Origin: SIG653 sp045578045
GTDB taxonomy: Bacteria > Bacillota > Clostridia > Oscillospirales > CAG-382
DNA: 64,000 nt
Direction: 5' to 3'
Assembly: GCA_045578045.1 (NCBI GenBank)
Contig: JAZNJM010000064.1
Coordinates: forward strand, 1 to 64,000
Shown: positions 26,723 to 37,100 of the stretch, one piece after another
Numbering within the stretch: position 1 is the stretch's first letter
How the letters are laid out: every line of letters starts with the position of its first letter
Made by a program: the position numbers and the translations under genes
Notes under the pieces: generated by a model
The model's input: only the letters and a program-made list of their open reading frames with translations
The model's database searches: none
Told to the model about the DNA's origin: nothing

Positions 26723-28681
26723 ATGTTTTTACCTCTCACCAGAAAAGAATTTGATGACCTTGGAATTATACAGGCTGACTTTATTTTTGTTACGGGCGAT
26801 GCATACGTTGATCACCCATCTTTTGGCACTGCTATACTTTCAAGAGTTCTTGAAGCAGAGGGATATTCTGTTGCTATTATTGCTCAACCCGACTATAAAA
26901 GTGTTACAGACTTTAAAAGATTCGGAAAACCAAGACTTGGATTTTTAGTTAATAGTGGAAATATTGACTCTATGGTCGCTCATTACACAGCATCAGGAAA
27001 ACCGAGAAGTGATGATTATTATTCTCCCGGCGGAGTTAAAGGAAAACGTCCTGACAGAGCTGTTATCGTTTATTGCAACAGAATTAGAGAGGCATACGGA
27101 GATGTCCCTATTATAATTGGTGGAATTGAAGCCTCAACAAGAAGATTTGCACATTATGATTATTGGACAAACAAAGTCAGAAGAAGTATACTTATTGACT
27201 CAACAGCAGATATACTTGCTTTTGGAATGGGAGAAAATATTTTAAAGAGAATTGCTTTTCTTCTCGACAAAGGTGTTCCCGTTAAAAAAATAAGAGATGT
27301 AAGAGGAACTTGCATAACAGCGGAAAAAGATTATATTCCAAAATTTGATTACGTTAAAACGTATCATTACGACACTCTTAAGACTGATAAGAAAGCATAT
27401 GCAAACGCATTTAAAATTCAATATGAAAATCAAGACCATATAACAGGAAAAGCAATAGTAGAAGAATATGATAAATGTATTTTAGTCCAAAATCCTCCTA
27501 TGCCTCCCCTATCACGAAAAGAGCTTGATGACGTTTATTCTCTTCCATTTATGAGAGATTACCATCCATCATATGAAGCAGAAGGCGGAGTTCCTGCAAT
27601 TAAAGAAGTTAAATTTTCACTTGCTCATAATAGGGGTTGTTTTGGTGGTTGTAATTTTTGTGCAATAACGTTTAATCAAGGTAGAAGCGTTACTTCAAGA
27701 AGCATAGACTCGGTTGTTAAAGAAGCAGAAATTATTGCGTCTATGCCTGATTTCAAGGGCTATATACATGATGTTGGAGGTCCAACAGCAAATTTCAGAA
27801 ACGCATCATGCGAGAAGCAAAAGAAAAATGGTATGTGTATAAAAAAACGCTGTCTTTTTCCTACGCCTTGCAAAAATCTTAATGCAGACCATAGCGAATA
27901 CATTGAGCTTCTCAATAGAATAAAAGAAATTAAGGGAGTTAAAAAAGTTTTTGTTCGTTCCGGAGTAAGATATGATTTTGCTCTTTGCTCTTCTAATGAC
28001 AAATTTTTAAAACAACTCATTTCTGAACACACAAGCGGACAGTTAAAGGTTGCGCCTGAACATTGTTCTAATAACGTTTTAAAATATATGGGAAAACCTT
28101 CTTTTGAAGTTTATAAAAAGTTTTCTGAAAAGTTTTATAAAATAACGAAAAATTACGGAAAAGAGCAATATCTCGTTCCTTATCTTATGTCTTCCCATCC
28201 GGGAAGTAGATTGGAAGATGCAATAGAACTTGCATTATATTTAAAGAAAAATAAAATAAATCCCGAACAAGTTCAGGATTTTTATCCAACCCCTGGAACA
28301 GCTTCAACTTGTATGTTTTATACCGAAATTGATCCATTCACGGGTGAAAACGTTTACGTTCCCAAAAGCTATGAAGAAAAAAAGATGCAACGTGCTCTTC
28401 TTCAATTTTCAAGAAAAGAAAACTATGAAACAGTTAAAAAAGCACTTATAAAAGCTGGACGAGAAGACCTTATTGGAAATGGAGAAGATTGTCTTATTTG
28501 GTTCAGACCATTATCAAAAACAAAAAAAGACGAAAAAAAATATAATAATGTTCAATTATCTAAATCAAAAGATAGAAGAAACGTTACACTTAAAGATAAA
28601 AAAACTAATAGTAAAAAAAGTAAATTAAATAAAACAAATAAAAATAATTCATCTCGAAAAAATTTTAAAAAACAAATATGA
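26723..28681 (+). CDS. YgiQ-family radical SAM protein
   Basis: 652 residues. It opens with FLPLTRKEFDDLG and TGDAYVDHPSFG, typical of YgiQ (UPF0313). The radical SAM motif CxxxCxxC occurs as Cys306, Cys310 and Cys313 in RGCFGGCNFCA. A C-terminal domain with PTPGTAST follows, then a lysine-rich, low-complexity tail of about 50 residues. The family binds a [4Fe-4S] cluster and S-adenosylmethionine, and the reaction is not established. The start follows AAAGGAG. Confidence 0.9.
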   Translation: MFLPLTRKEFDDLGIIQADFIFVTGDAYVDHPSFGTAILSRVLEAEGYSVAIIAQPDYKSVTDFKRFGKPRLGFLVNSGNIDSMVAHYTASGKPRSDDYYSPGGVKGKRPDRAVIVYCNRIREAYGDVPIIIGGIEASTRRFAHYDYWTNKVRRSILIDSTADILAFGMGENILKRIAFLLDKGVPVKKIRDVRGTCITAEKDYIPKFDYVKTYHYDTLKTDKKAYANAFKIQYENQDHITGKAIVEEYDKCILVQNPPMPPLSRKELDDVYSLPFMRDYHPSYEAEGGVPAIKEVKFSLAHNRGCFGGCNFCAITFNQGRSVTSRSIDSVVKEAEIIASMPDFKGYIHDVGGPTANFRNASCEKQKKNGMCIKKRCLFPTPCKNLNADHSEYIELLNRIKEIKGVKKVFVRSGVRYDFALCSSNDKFLKQLISEHTSGQLKVAPEHCSNNVLKYMGKPSFEVYKKFSEKFYKITKNYGKEQYLVPYLMSSHPGSRLEDAIELALYLKKNKINPEQVQDFYPTPGTASTCMFYTEIDPFTGENVYVPKSYEEKKMQRALLQFSRKENYETVKKALIKAGREDLIGNGEDCLIWFRPLSKTKKDEKKYNNVQLSKSKDRRNVTLKDKKTNSKKSKLNKTNKNNSSRKNFKKQI

Positions 28682-28688
28682 AAAAAAA

Positions 28689-28725
28689 GCGCTTTCTCAT
28701 TTTCAAAGATGAGAAAGCTATTTTT
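28689..28725 (+). terminator. Terminator of the YgiQ gene
   Basis: A 10-base-pair perfect stem (28691-28700 with 28709-28718), followed by TATTTTTAT and located directly after the stop codon. Confidence 0.85.
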
Positions 28726-28757
28726 ATAAAAAAACATATTTAATTATTATATTTAAA

Positions 28758-28800
28758 TCCCCTTAGTGTTTCATCTACTTTAAGATAAACACTAAGGGGA
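28758..28800 (-). terminator. Terminator of the seven-gene transport operon
   Basis: A 14-base-pair perfect stem (28758-28771 with 28787-28800) with a 15-base loop, about 75 bases past the last stop codon of the leftward operon. The following leftward bases are AT-rich but not a pure U-run. Confidence 0.75.
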
Positions 28801-28875
28801 TTATTACATCAAGATTATATACTTGAAAGAGTGTTAAACTTAAATCTAATAAAGAGAATTAATACGCGTTTAAGA

Positions 28876-29907
28876 TTAACCAGTGATACCTGATCTTTCA
28901 ATACCTTGAACAAGTGATTTCTGACCGAAGAGATAAACAACAACGAGAGGAGCAAGAATAAGCAAACCACAAGTGTTATTAATAGCTGTTGTATAAGCCA
29001 TTTCTCCCGCATACTGAGTATCAAGACTTGAAGGCACTTTAACTATTCTCGACAAGAACACAAAGTCATCTTTTGATGGGAAAAATACATTTGTATAAAA
29101 AGTATCTGACCACTGCCAAGAGAACGAGAACATAAAGATGGTTACCATCATAGGAACTGACATTGGAAGAATAATTCTTACGAAAGTCTTGAATACACCA
29201 GCTCCGTCAACGTATGCCGCTTCCTCCAATTCATCGGGAACGCCTTGGTAATACTGTCTCATAATGAAGATATAAAGACCGTTTTTAAAACCAAGTCCTG
29301 TCATTGAAAGAATAACAAAAGGCCATACCGAGTTTGTTAAATCGGCAATGCAAGGTGTTAACTGATTGGACCACTTAAATGCTTTTGCAAGTTTTCCATA
29401 TATTCCCCAAATATCAAAATATCTGAAAAGATAAAACATTGATGAACGCAAAGTCTTATGAGGAATAACCATCGTCATTATAACACAAGCAAAAAGAATT
29501 GTACGACCTTTAAACTTGAATTTTGTAAAACCATAACCAATGATTGAACAAATGAGTGTCTGCATAACAGCAACCATAACTGAAAGCAAGGTTGTATTAA
29601 ACAATGCTTTAAAATATTCATTTTCTTTGATTATAGCTTTATATGTATCAAGAGTAGGATTCTTTGGAATGAGCTTAACACCAACGTCAACAAAGTCATC
29701 TCTGCCCATAAATGAGCTGGAAATCTTTGATATATACGGTTGAAGTATAACGTATGATATCCCAACAAGAAGAAGAAAACGGAAAATAGACAATACAACT
29801 TTTCCAGCAAAATACGAATTGAAATATTTATATTTCATTCTTGTCCAGAAAGGTGTATTTTCATCAACTTTCTTTTGTTTGAAGTTAGGAGTATTTAATT
29901 TATCCAT
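28876..29907 (-). CDS. Sugar ABC transporter permease (MalG-like), second pair
   Basis: 343 residues with six predicted membrane helices and the cytoplasmic EAA loop EEAAYVDGAGVFKTFVRIILP, which contacts the ATPase. An extra N-terminal cytoplasmic extension of about 35 residues is present. It forms the CUT1-type permease pair with the upstream MalF-like gene (14-base gap) and is the last gene of the operon. No ATPase gene is present, so a shared MsmX/UgpC-type ATPase encoded elsewhere is presumed. Confidence 0.88.
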   Translation of the reverse strand: MDKLNTPNFKQKKVDENTPFWTRMKYKYFNSYFAGKVVLSIFRFLLLVGISYVILQPYISKISSSFMGRDDFVDVGVKLIPKNPTLDTYKAIIKENEYFKALFNTTLLSVMVAVMQTLICSIIGYGFTKFKFKGRTILFACVIMTMVIPHKTLRSSMFYLFRYFDIWGIYGKLAKAFKWSNQLTPCIADLTNSVWPFVILSMTGLGFKNGLYIFIMRQYYQGVPDELEEAAYVDGAGVFKTFVRIILPMSVPMMVTIFMFSFSWQWSDTFYTNVFFPSKDDFVFLSRIVKVPSSLDTQYAGEMAYTTAINNTCGLLILAPLVVVYLFGQKSLVQGIERSGITG

Positions 29908-29921
29908 TTTTCCTATCCTCC

Positions 29922-30911
29922 TTATGCATCTTTACGCTGATAGAATACGTATGCAGAAAGTATAGCCGAAACAATACCAAGGATCAACAATACTATAACA
30001 AAGTAAATCCAAGACATTGCAGTTGATCTTACGGTAGCATGCTGAATACTACTATCATATACATCAGAAATATAACTCATAACAGTATTCGTTTCTGAAA
30101 CAAATGCATCTATAATCGTATAAATTGAGTTTACGAAAATCATTGGGCTTATCATTGGGAAAGTAATTTTCCAGAAAGTTTCCCAAGAAGATGCACCTTC
30201 AATAAAGCAAGATTCATAAATTGCAGGTGAAATAGATTGGAGACCTGCAAGGAAAACGAGCATTTGAACACCGGAACGGTTAATGATATCGTACACGTTG
30301 TTAACTATGCCTGTTACGTAGTTAACAAGGTCCTTACCTACCTGCATATTTGCAAAGAATCTCTGAACGTCAAGAGAAGAAATAATCTGGGTACCAGCGG
30401 AGGTTGTTTGTCCTCCACCGGTATCAATTGTATTTCCACTTGAAAGTCCTGCTGCAAGACTGTTTTGAAGGTCAATTGCTTCAATAATACCAGTTGATAC
30501 AATAACAGGAATAAAGAATATTGCTCTGAAAGCTGCACGTCCTGCCATTTTACCATTAAGAATAATAGCTATAAATAATGAAAAAATAACAATTGCAGGA
30601 ACGTCAAAAAGCAATTCTTTAAGGCTTCCTATGAGTGTTGGAACGAAAGAAGTATCTTCAAAAAGAGCATACTCGTAGTTTTCAAATCCAGCATTCTTAA
30701 GAACAATACCGCCCAACTTACCATTTACTGTTATTGTACTAAAGCTATACTGAATAGATTCAACTATCAAGGGTAGATAAATGAGGAAAAATCCAAGTAT
30801 AAAAGGAAGGACAAAGAAATAACCCTTTTTTGCCTTACTCTTTTCAAGAGATTTCCCTTTTCTTTTCTTGGGAGCGGGTTTAGCAGCTGCTTTTGTATTA
30901 GTTTGATTCAT
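29922..30911 (-). CDS. Sugar ABC transporter permease (MalF-like), second pair
   Basis: 329 residues with a basic N-terminal tail (Lys-rich, residues 5-28) and six predicted helices. The EAA-like loop reads YESCFIEGASSWETFWKIT. A large periplasmic-side loop of about 60 residues near 165-225 is longer than usual. It lies 14 bases after the DUF5696-like gene and 14 bases before its MalG-like partner. It is clearly not a recent copy of the first MalF-like gene at 37101. Confidence 0.88.
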   Translation of the reverse strand: MNQTNTKAAAKPAPKKRKGKSLEKSKAKKGYFFVLPFILGFFLIYLPLIVESIQYSFSTITVNGKLGGIVLKNAGFENYEYALFEDTSFVPTLIGSLKELLFDVPAIVIFSLFIAIILNGKMAGRAAFRAIFFIPVIVSTGIIEAIDLQNSLAAGLSSGNTIDTGGGQTTSAGTQIISSLDVQRFFANMQVGKDLVNYVTGIVNNVYDIINRSGVQMLVFLAGLQSISPAIYESCFIEGASSWETFWKITFPMISPMIFVNSIYTIIDAFVSETNTVMSYISDVYDSSIQHATVRSTAMSWIYFVIVLLILGIVSAILSAYVFYQRKDA

Positions 30912-30925
30912 TTTCTGCCTCCTCC

Positions 30926-33900
30926 TTATTCCACAATTTTTCCATTAGCGTCTACAAGAATGTAGCCTTGAGGTTTAATTTGATATTCTTTACCATTATC
31001 AACTACAGTTTGCTCTTCGAGACTATGGTTGATATAGTAAATAAATTCATTTTCATTTGAATTTCCATTAATCTCTTTAGAATATCCAACCTTAACAAGT
31101 TTATAATTATCGTCAAGGAATTCGTGAGAGTTCATATAGAGATTCTTAGTTGCTTTAAGAGCGCTATTCAATTTTCCATAAGTATTAACAATTGTCTGTT
31201 TAAGAATACTATATCTTACAGAATAATACTCAGAAAGAACATTATTAGCTTTAAGCTCTGAAGCGTTTTCATATGCTATGACGAAATATGGATTTGCTCC
31301 GTTTTCAATTGTTTTAAGAAGGAAAGTATCATAGTCTCCTGCAAGGTTAATAGGAGTACTTGTATAGCTCACGCTTCCATGAAGAACGAATGAAAGGAAA
31401 GGAATACTTGCTGAGGCATATATATGCATCGTATTTTCTATTGGAAGACCAAGAATATGATCAGCATATTCCCAAGCAAATGAGTTTCCTCCAGAAATCA
31501 TAATTTCGTCATTCTGTTCTGCCATTTTTTCAAGAAGCTGTTTCATCAACATTTTAGAGTCTTCTCTATTAAGAGGATCTTCTTTGTTAAAGTCAGATGA
31601 AAGGTCGCTTCCTAAAGAAGCAACAGACATATTTTTGATTCCGTATTTTTGCAAATCTTTATAAAGAGAATCATAGAAAGACATCATTGAATTTGTAGAA
31701 ATAATACCTTTATGAGAATAGCCATATGCTTGCATAAGAGCATTATATTCTTTTTTGAATGCATTTCTGTTATCGATAGTTTTTGAAAGGTGATCCTTAG
31801 CGTTGAAATCATCAAATAATTCGTTTTCAATCATATATGTGAATTCGAATTCTGGGAAAAGACCGAATCCATTATCTTCACAATATTTAACGAGTTTTTT
31901 GAATTCTTCGTCTCCGCCAAGCTCTTTCAAAAGCTCAACCTTCGAAGGAACAATAGAGCTTACGCCACCGTTTGCCCAACCAGACATCTTTATATTGATG
32001 TTATCAATCTTTGCTTCTCCTAAAAGCTCTTCGAAAATCTTTACAGTGTTTGCATATGTTGTCAATTTTTCCTTAATCTCATAAGGAATACCCATAAATC
32101 TATCTGTAGAGTTAATTGCACCAATGGTTTCAAGATAAAGAGGAATATTTTCTTTTTTATCTTCGAGTGCCTTTAAAACGCCTTTTTCTGTTAGATAGTT
32201 TCTATATTTCTTTGCCATTCCAACATATGAACATTCTTCATCTTCAAGAATAAAAATCTTAAGAGTGAAGTCGCCCGTATATTTTCTATCAGCCTCAACT
32301 GTCCATAGAGCATTTGCTCCAGCAGAAATACCGCCTGTTAAAGCATATGTATCTTTAGGACGAGGATTAAAAGAAGTATATGTCTGAACGTATGAATGGT
32401 ATGAACCTTGTCTTTCTATTACAATATTTGCAAGAGATTCACCCTTTTCAATTATTGCAAAGAAACCACGCTTTCTATAAACAAATTCTTCTGTTACTGT
32501 ATCGTCTGTAGTATCATCAGAAGGAACTTCTTCAACAGTTCCGTCTTCAGCAGGAGCATCGCCTGTCGGAGCATCTTCTGCTGGAGTATCCTCAGCTGGA
32601 GTATCCTCGGCGGGAGTATCCTCGGCGGGAGCATCATCGGGAACGACTGTGTTATTAGTTGTAAGCGTTACTTTTTCGTTTTCACAAATGCCAAAAACAG
32701 GAACTCTAACAACTTCTTTATTAGCTCCGCCAATGGTTGAAAACGCATAATCCTGACCAAATACAGTCTCACTTGTTGCTACACCCTTTGAATATACGTC
32801 TTTAAAATCGTATATTGTTCCACAACCATCAGGAGAGAAAACATAACCGTCATTTGTTACGTTTCCGCATCCAGCAAAAGGAAGCATCAAAATATTTGAA
32901 AGACTGTATTTTTCTGAATCAAAACGAACATTTGAAGAATTACATCTTACAGATACGCCATCCTTATTAAGAGTATATTCGAGAGCAAGTCTGAATACGG
33001 GAGTTTCAACGTCTGAAGAAACGAATCCAGTTTCAGCGTGGTCTGCATCAAGCTCTTCAAAGCTATAGAATACTCTTAAATCAGATTCAATATTTTTACG
33101 TTCTTGTTCTTTTATGTTTATATCACAAACTGCAAGACCGCCTGTTACAGCAACAGGATATTCTTTTCTCATATCTGCATTAAGATTACTAAACGTAGCT
33201 AATGAACATTCATTCTTAATTTCTTCAACTCTTGAATCTTTAGTTACATCTGCTACATACAACTTATAAAATGCAGCGAAACGTTTTGCGGCAAAATCTC
33301 CATACTGTTCTTTGAATCTCATATAGATATCAAACCAACGATCAAGAGTTACAACCTCAGGAACAAGGTATTTTACAGACAAACGGCCAATAACATATTC
33401 AACACGAAGACCGCCTTTAATATCTTTTGTTGTTATCTGACCATACTGAACAGAATCCTTATAGCTATAAAAGATCTTTTCAGCTGTACCTTCTGTAAAC
33501 TTAATAATCAACTGTGAAAAAAGGTTTTGCTTAATTGTATTACTCGTTGCAGAACCGTCAATACCTGTACTTTGGCTTACGTTATATGGGTTTGAAGTCC
33601 AATATCCAACGTAATCATAAACACCATTATCCTGGAGCTTATATCCGTTTTCATCTTGTTTCTCACCTTTTTCAGCCTTTTTAAGCTTAAGCACGATAAT
33701 TTCACCAGTGTATGAATCGCAATATAATGCATTACCTTCTCTCACAAGAACCAGCTTCATACTACCAACGGTTTCATTACCGAGAATTCTTGTTTCAATT
33801 GAGTTAAATCCAGCAATCATATAAGCGGGATCGCGAACTGCCCATATTTCATCTGCTGTCATTTCTCCATCATCATCTTTTGCAAAAGCAGAAAACGTTG

Positions 33901-33961
33901 TTGGAAGGAAAAGTGTCAGCGCAAGAAGCATTACTAAAACTTTTTTCAAAATGTTTTTCAT
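30926..33961 (-). CDS. Giant secreted protein, probable DUF5696/glycosidase-like family
   Basis: 1011 residues. A cleavable signal peptide (ending SAFA, near residue 28) is followed by a beta-rich N-terminal half and an Ala-Glu-Asp-Thr-Pro repeat linker (about residues 440-475, coded by 15-base repeats at 32544-32640). The C-terminal half reads like a TIM barrel (YLETIGAINS, INIKMSGWANGG, GFGLFPEFEFTYM). From memory this resembles DUF5696 proteins that accompany CUT1 transporters; I could not check it. A glycosidase-like role on the imported polymer is inferred. It has no lipobox or sortase motif. The start follows GGGGAGGAAAAG. Confidence 0.65.
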   Translation of the reverse strand: MKNILKKVLVMLLALTLFLPTTFSAFAKDDDGEMTADEIWAVRDPAYMIAGFNSIETRILGNETVGSMKLVLVREGNALYCDSYTGEIIVLKLKKAEKGEKQDENGYKLQDNGVYDYVGYWTSNPYNVSQSTGIDGSATSNTIKQNLFSQLIIKFTEGTAEKIFYSYKDSVQYGQITTKDIKGGLRVEYVIGRLSVKYLVPEVVTLDRWFDIYMRFKEQYGDFAAKRFAAFYKLYVADVTKDSRVEEIKNECSLATFSNLNADMRKEYPVAVTGGLAVCDINIKEQERKNIESDLRVFYSFEELDADHAETGFVSSDVETPVFRLALEYTLNKDGVSVRCNSSNVRFDSEKYSLSNILMLPFAGCGNVTNDGYVFSPDGCGTIYDFKDVYSKGVATSETVFGQDYAFSTIGGANKEVVRVPVFGICENEKVTLTTNNTVVPDDAPAEDTPAEDTPAEDTPAEDAPTGDAPAEDGTVEEVPSDDTTDDTVTEEFVYRKRGFFAIIEKGESLANIVIERQGSYHSYVQTYTSFNPRPKDTYALTGGISAGANALWTVEADRKYTGDFTLKIFILEDEECSYVGMAKKYRNYLTEKGVLKALEDKKENIPLYLETIGAINSTDRFMGIPYEIKEKLTTYANTVKIFEELLGEAKIDNINIKMSGWANGGVSSIVPSKVELLKELGGDEEFKKLVKYCEDNGFGLFPEFEFTYMIENELFDDFNAKDHLSKTIDNRNAFKKEYNALMQAYGYSHKGIISTNSMMSFYDSLYKDLQKYGIKNMSVASLGSDLSSDFNKEDPLNREDSKMLMKQLLEKMAEQNDEIMISGGNSFAWEYADHILGLPIENTMHIYASASIPFLSFVLHGSVSYTSTPINLAGDYDTFLLKTIENGANPYFVIAYENASELKANNVLSEYYSVRYSILKQTIVNTYGKLNSALKATKNLYMNSHEFLDDNYKLVKVGYSKEINGNSNENEFIYYINHSLEEQTVVDNGKEYQIKPQGYILVDANGKIVE
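32544..32640 (-). repeat. 15-base coding repeats (Ala-Glu-Asp-Thr/Ala-Pro linker)
   Basis: About six in-frame copies of a 15-base unit coding for five-residue repeats in the linker of the secreted protein. The two most similar units are nearly identical at DNA level, which suggests recent length change by slippage. Confidence 0.85.
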
Positions 33962-33979
33962 TTAATCTTTTCCTCCCCT

Positions 33980-36175
33980 CTACATTCGGTATGAAAGTTC
34001 AACGTAGATACCATATCCTAAATAGAATACCTTTTGAATCAACGTTGTAAAGAGTATACCAATAAACATAATCAATGCCATACCAACGATTGTTCCAACG
34101 GATGTTATTATATTCTTTCCAATTGAATAATCGTGAATAACCATCATTCCAAAGAATATTAATGCACCTGTCCAGATAAGTCCGAGACTTGAAACAAAAT
34201 TCATTATGGTATATTCGTCAAGAGTTAAAACGTTAGAAAGTATCGTAGAAATAACAACACAAATAAATGCAGGCATCAATGCATAACATGTCGTTATATA
34301 AACGTCTTTTAAGCTTCCTTCTCCATCGAACAAGGTTGTTAAACACCAGTTAGCAACAACCCAAAGAACAACAGGAAGTATAACTGAAAAGATTTGAATC
34401 GTAAAACTGATTCCTACGAAATGAGGATTATATAAATATCCCTGTCCAACTGCTTTATAAAGATATCCTAAAATTGTAAGAATGAAAATAAACGTTGCGC
34501 CCTTAACAGAACCTCTCTTTTCATGTTTAAGATCCCAGAATCCATCGAATGGATGATACATAACGTGATAAACATAAAGGAATTCTTCCATTAAGGTACG
34601 TTTTTCCTTCATTTTTTGTCCACGAAGGTTTACTTTCTTTCTATATTTACTAAATAAACTAAATATAACGCAAACAACAACTATAAATACAGGAACAATC
34701 CAAACACGATCTTCAATCCATTCTTTGCGATATTTTGTATATGCAAGAGAATAGTTTTCCGTATCATAAGCGTATTTATAAAGTTTCATTGCTTCTTCAT
34801 ATTCAGCATCCTGATAATAGCTTTGAGCAATACCAACGTATGCACTGTCAAAGTTATTGTTACTACGGAGAATCTCAGTATAATAATCAACTACCTTATC
34901 ATATTCACGGTCGAGCTTACTTTGAAGAGCTTCTACGATAAGATCACCGTATTCAGTGCGTTTGTATACTGTTATTGTTGAGTTTGTAAAGTCTAAAAGG
35001 AGAATTTTTGTTCCCTGATAGGCTATTGCTGTTAAACCATTAACATTTATCTGACCAAGCTGAGTACCAACATCACCAAAAATATGGAGAAGATTTCCCT
35101 GCTCGTCATACGTATATACCTTTGAACGTTTTTTATCAATGATACTCCAAGTACCTGATGGTCCAAGGGCAACGTCTACTATCTGAGATGGACCCGAAAT
35201 AGAGTTTTCAACGTGTGATGCTCCATTAATTGTTATTTCACCCGAAGGAGGATAGAAACCGCCTCTGACAAGAACGTCTGTTCCGCTTGGGTTAAGCTTT
35301 TTAATAGGAGCATAATTAGAATCTCTTGAACGAGAAGAAATTGCGTTTTGTTGTTGACCTTCATCAATGGAGTCTGTTGTAACATAAATGAATCCATCGC
35401 TGTCAATTACACAGTTATTATATTCCGTTGGAACAAACTTTTCAGATTTTGCACGTTGTTCGTCCGTTTGGAACATTCTCCAAATGTATTGAAAAACATT
35501 ATAAGTAACTTTTTGAGCCCCAACGAAACCATTGAAAGAGCCATCTCTGTTCATTGAGATAACACCATAGTTTGTAGTTGAAGAAACAACGTATATACGA
35601 CCGGCTTTGTCAACAGAAACAGCGATAGGAGTATAAACGCTTTTATCTGGAATAACTTCACTTGCAGGTTCTGAAACTATACATTGAAAATTACCCATTT
35701 TATCAAAAATAACAATTCTTGATTTTCCTGTATCTGCAACGTAAATTTCACTTTCTGTTACGAAAACACCCTGAGGTTTGCTTAAAGCATCAGGAACACC
35801 ATTTTCATTAATAAAAGAGCTTAACATTAATCTGAGATTATAATTCTCATCAAGAGCTACAATTCTGTTGTTAGTTGTATCGGCAAGATAGACGTGATTA
35901 AGATTATCAACGAAAACGTCTCCAATACTACCGAGTGTACCAAAAGAATCAACAGTATATTTGCCGTTATGAACGTTAGCTTCTGTTATTGACTGAGAAA
36001 TTGTCGTGCTATTAATATAACTAAGAGGAACGTATGCGTGTGGGCTTTGAGTCATAGCTCCGAATACGTCATATGTATATGACGTATAAGGAACAAGAGC
36101 TTCAGCGGCAACGCTTCCAATTGTAACTGTAAGCAAGACAGTGAGGAGTAGTACTTTTAATATTTTTTTCTTCAT
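33980..36175 (-). CDS. Secreted NHL beta-propeller / TPR / Yip1-like membrane protein
   Basis: 731 residues. A signal peptide (1-25) is followed by an NHL-type beta-propeller (about 50-390, repeats such as VFVDNLNHVYLADTTNNRIVAL), two TPR-like helical hairpins (about 400-470), a membrane helix (about 490-510) and a C-terminal Yip1-like domain with about five helices (560-725). The propeller would face outward and the Yip1 part lies in the membrane. It is inserted between the two permease pairs, with 15- and 18-base gaps, so it probably acts with them. I know of no experimental role for this arrangement. Confidence 0.75.
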   Translation of the reverse strand: MKKKILKVLLLTVLLTVTIGSVAAEALVPYTSYTYDVFGAMTQSPHAYVPLSYINSTTISQSITEANVHNGKYTVDSFGTLGSIGDVFVDNLNHVYLADTTNNRIVALDENYNLRLMLSSFINENGVPDALSKPQGVFVTESEIYVADTGKSRIVIFDKMGNFQCIVSEPASEVIPDKSVYTPIAVSVDKAGRIYVVSSTTNYGVISMNRDGSFNGFVGAQKVTYNVFQYIWRMFQTDEQRAKSEKFVPTEYNNCVIDSDGFIYVTTDSIDEGQQQNAISSRSRDSNYAPIKKLNPSGTDVLVRGGFYPPSGEITINGASHVENSISGPSQIVDVALGPSGTWSIIDKKRSKVYTYDEQGNLLHIFGDVGTQLGQINVNGLTAIAYQGTKILLLDFTNSTITVYKRTEYGDLIVEALQSKLDREYDKVVDYYTEILRSNNNFDSAYVGIAQSYYQDAEYEEAMKLYKYAYDTENYSLAYTKYRKEWIEDRVWIVPVFIVVVCVIFSLFSKYRKKVNLRGQKMKEKRTLMEEFLYVYHVMYHPFDGFWDLKHEKRGSVKGATFIFILTILGYLYKAVGQGYLYNPHFVGISFTIQIFSVILPVVLWVVANWCLTTLFDGEGSLKDVYITTCYALMPAFICVVISTILSNVLTLDEYTIMNFVSSLGLIWTGALIFFGMMVIHDYSIGKNIITSVGTIVGMALIMFIGILFTTLIQKVFYLGYGIYVELSYRM

Positions 36176-36190
36176 ATTATTCTTTCCTCC

Positions 36191-37099
36191 TTAGTCTTTC
36201 ATACCTGAAGTTGACATTGTTTCGATAACGTTACTCTGAGAAATAACAAAAACAATTATTGGAACCGCCATCATAACAACAGCAGATGCAGAACCCGCAC
36301 CAGCACGGGAAATACCAGCGGATACAACCTGACCGATTGCATAGTTAAACGTTTTGAGCTGTTCACTTTGAATATAGATTGTTGCGCCAGAATTCCAAAG
36401 GTCTTTAAAGCAGAAGATTATAAGGGTTACCCAAGCAGGTTTAACCATTGGCATTGCTATCTTCCAGAAAATCAAGTTTTCGGAAGCACCTTCAAGACGA
36501 GCAGATTCAAGAACTGCATCTGTTACGGATGTTTCCATAAACTGTTTCATAAGGTAAAGACCGTATGTTGTACAGAAAGCGGGAACAATTACAGCAAAAT
36601 ATGTATCAACCCAATGTAACCAGTTCATTATAATAAAGTTTGTTATACCTGTAACTGTTGAGTTAAACATAAGGGAGTAAACAATAAGTTTAAACATCCA
36701 TTTTCTTCCGGGAAACTTAATTTTTGCCAATGCATATGCTGCATATGAAGAGCAAAGAACGTTACCTATTGTACCAACAAGTGAAATGAAAACAGTATTA
36801 AAAATGTATCTTGAAAAAGGTACCCAAGAGGTTCCCATCAAGCGGAAAAGGTCTTTAAAGTTTTTAAACGTTGGGTTTTTAACAAAAAATTTAGGAGGAT
36901 ACATCCACAACTCATCCAAGGGTTTGAGAGAGGATGAAATCGCATATACCATAGGAAGAACCATAACCGCACCGAAGATAGCAAGAATAAGATTTATTCC
37001 AAAATCTCCGCCTGATGAACGGTTAAGACGCTTTGGTTTATCACCTTTTTCTTTTTTATTAAAAAGTTTGATACCAAACTTCTTATTAGAACTCGTCAT
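36191..37099 (-). CDS. Sugar ABC transporter permease (MalG-like), first pair
   Basis: 302 residues with six predicted helices and the EAA loop LESARLEGASENLIFWKIAMP. It starts one base after the stop of its MalF-like partner, indicating translational coupling. It is a CUT1 family member that imports oligosaccharides together with a binding protein. The N-terminal 35 residues are basic and cytoplasmic. Confidence 0.9.
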   Translation of the reverse strand: MTSSNKKFGIKLFNKKEKGDKPKRLNRSSGGDFGINLILAIFGAVMVLPMVYAISSSLKPLDELWMYPPKFFVKNPTFKNFKDLFRLMGTSWVPFSRYIFNTVFISLVGTIGNVLCSSYAAYALAKIKFPGRKWMFKLIVYSLMFNSTVTGITNFIIMNWLHWVDTYFAVIVPAFCTTYGLYLMKQFMETSVTDAVLESARLEGASENLIFWKIAMPMVKPAWVTLIIFCFKDLWNSGATIYIQSEQLKTFNYAIGQVVSAGISRAGAGSASAVVMMAVPIIVFVISQSNVIETMSTSGMKD

Positions 37100-37100
37100 C

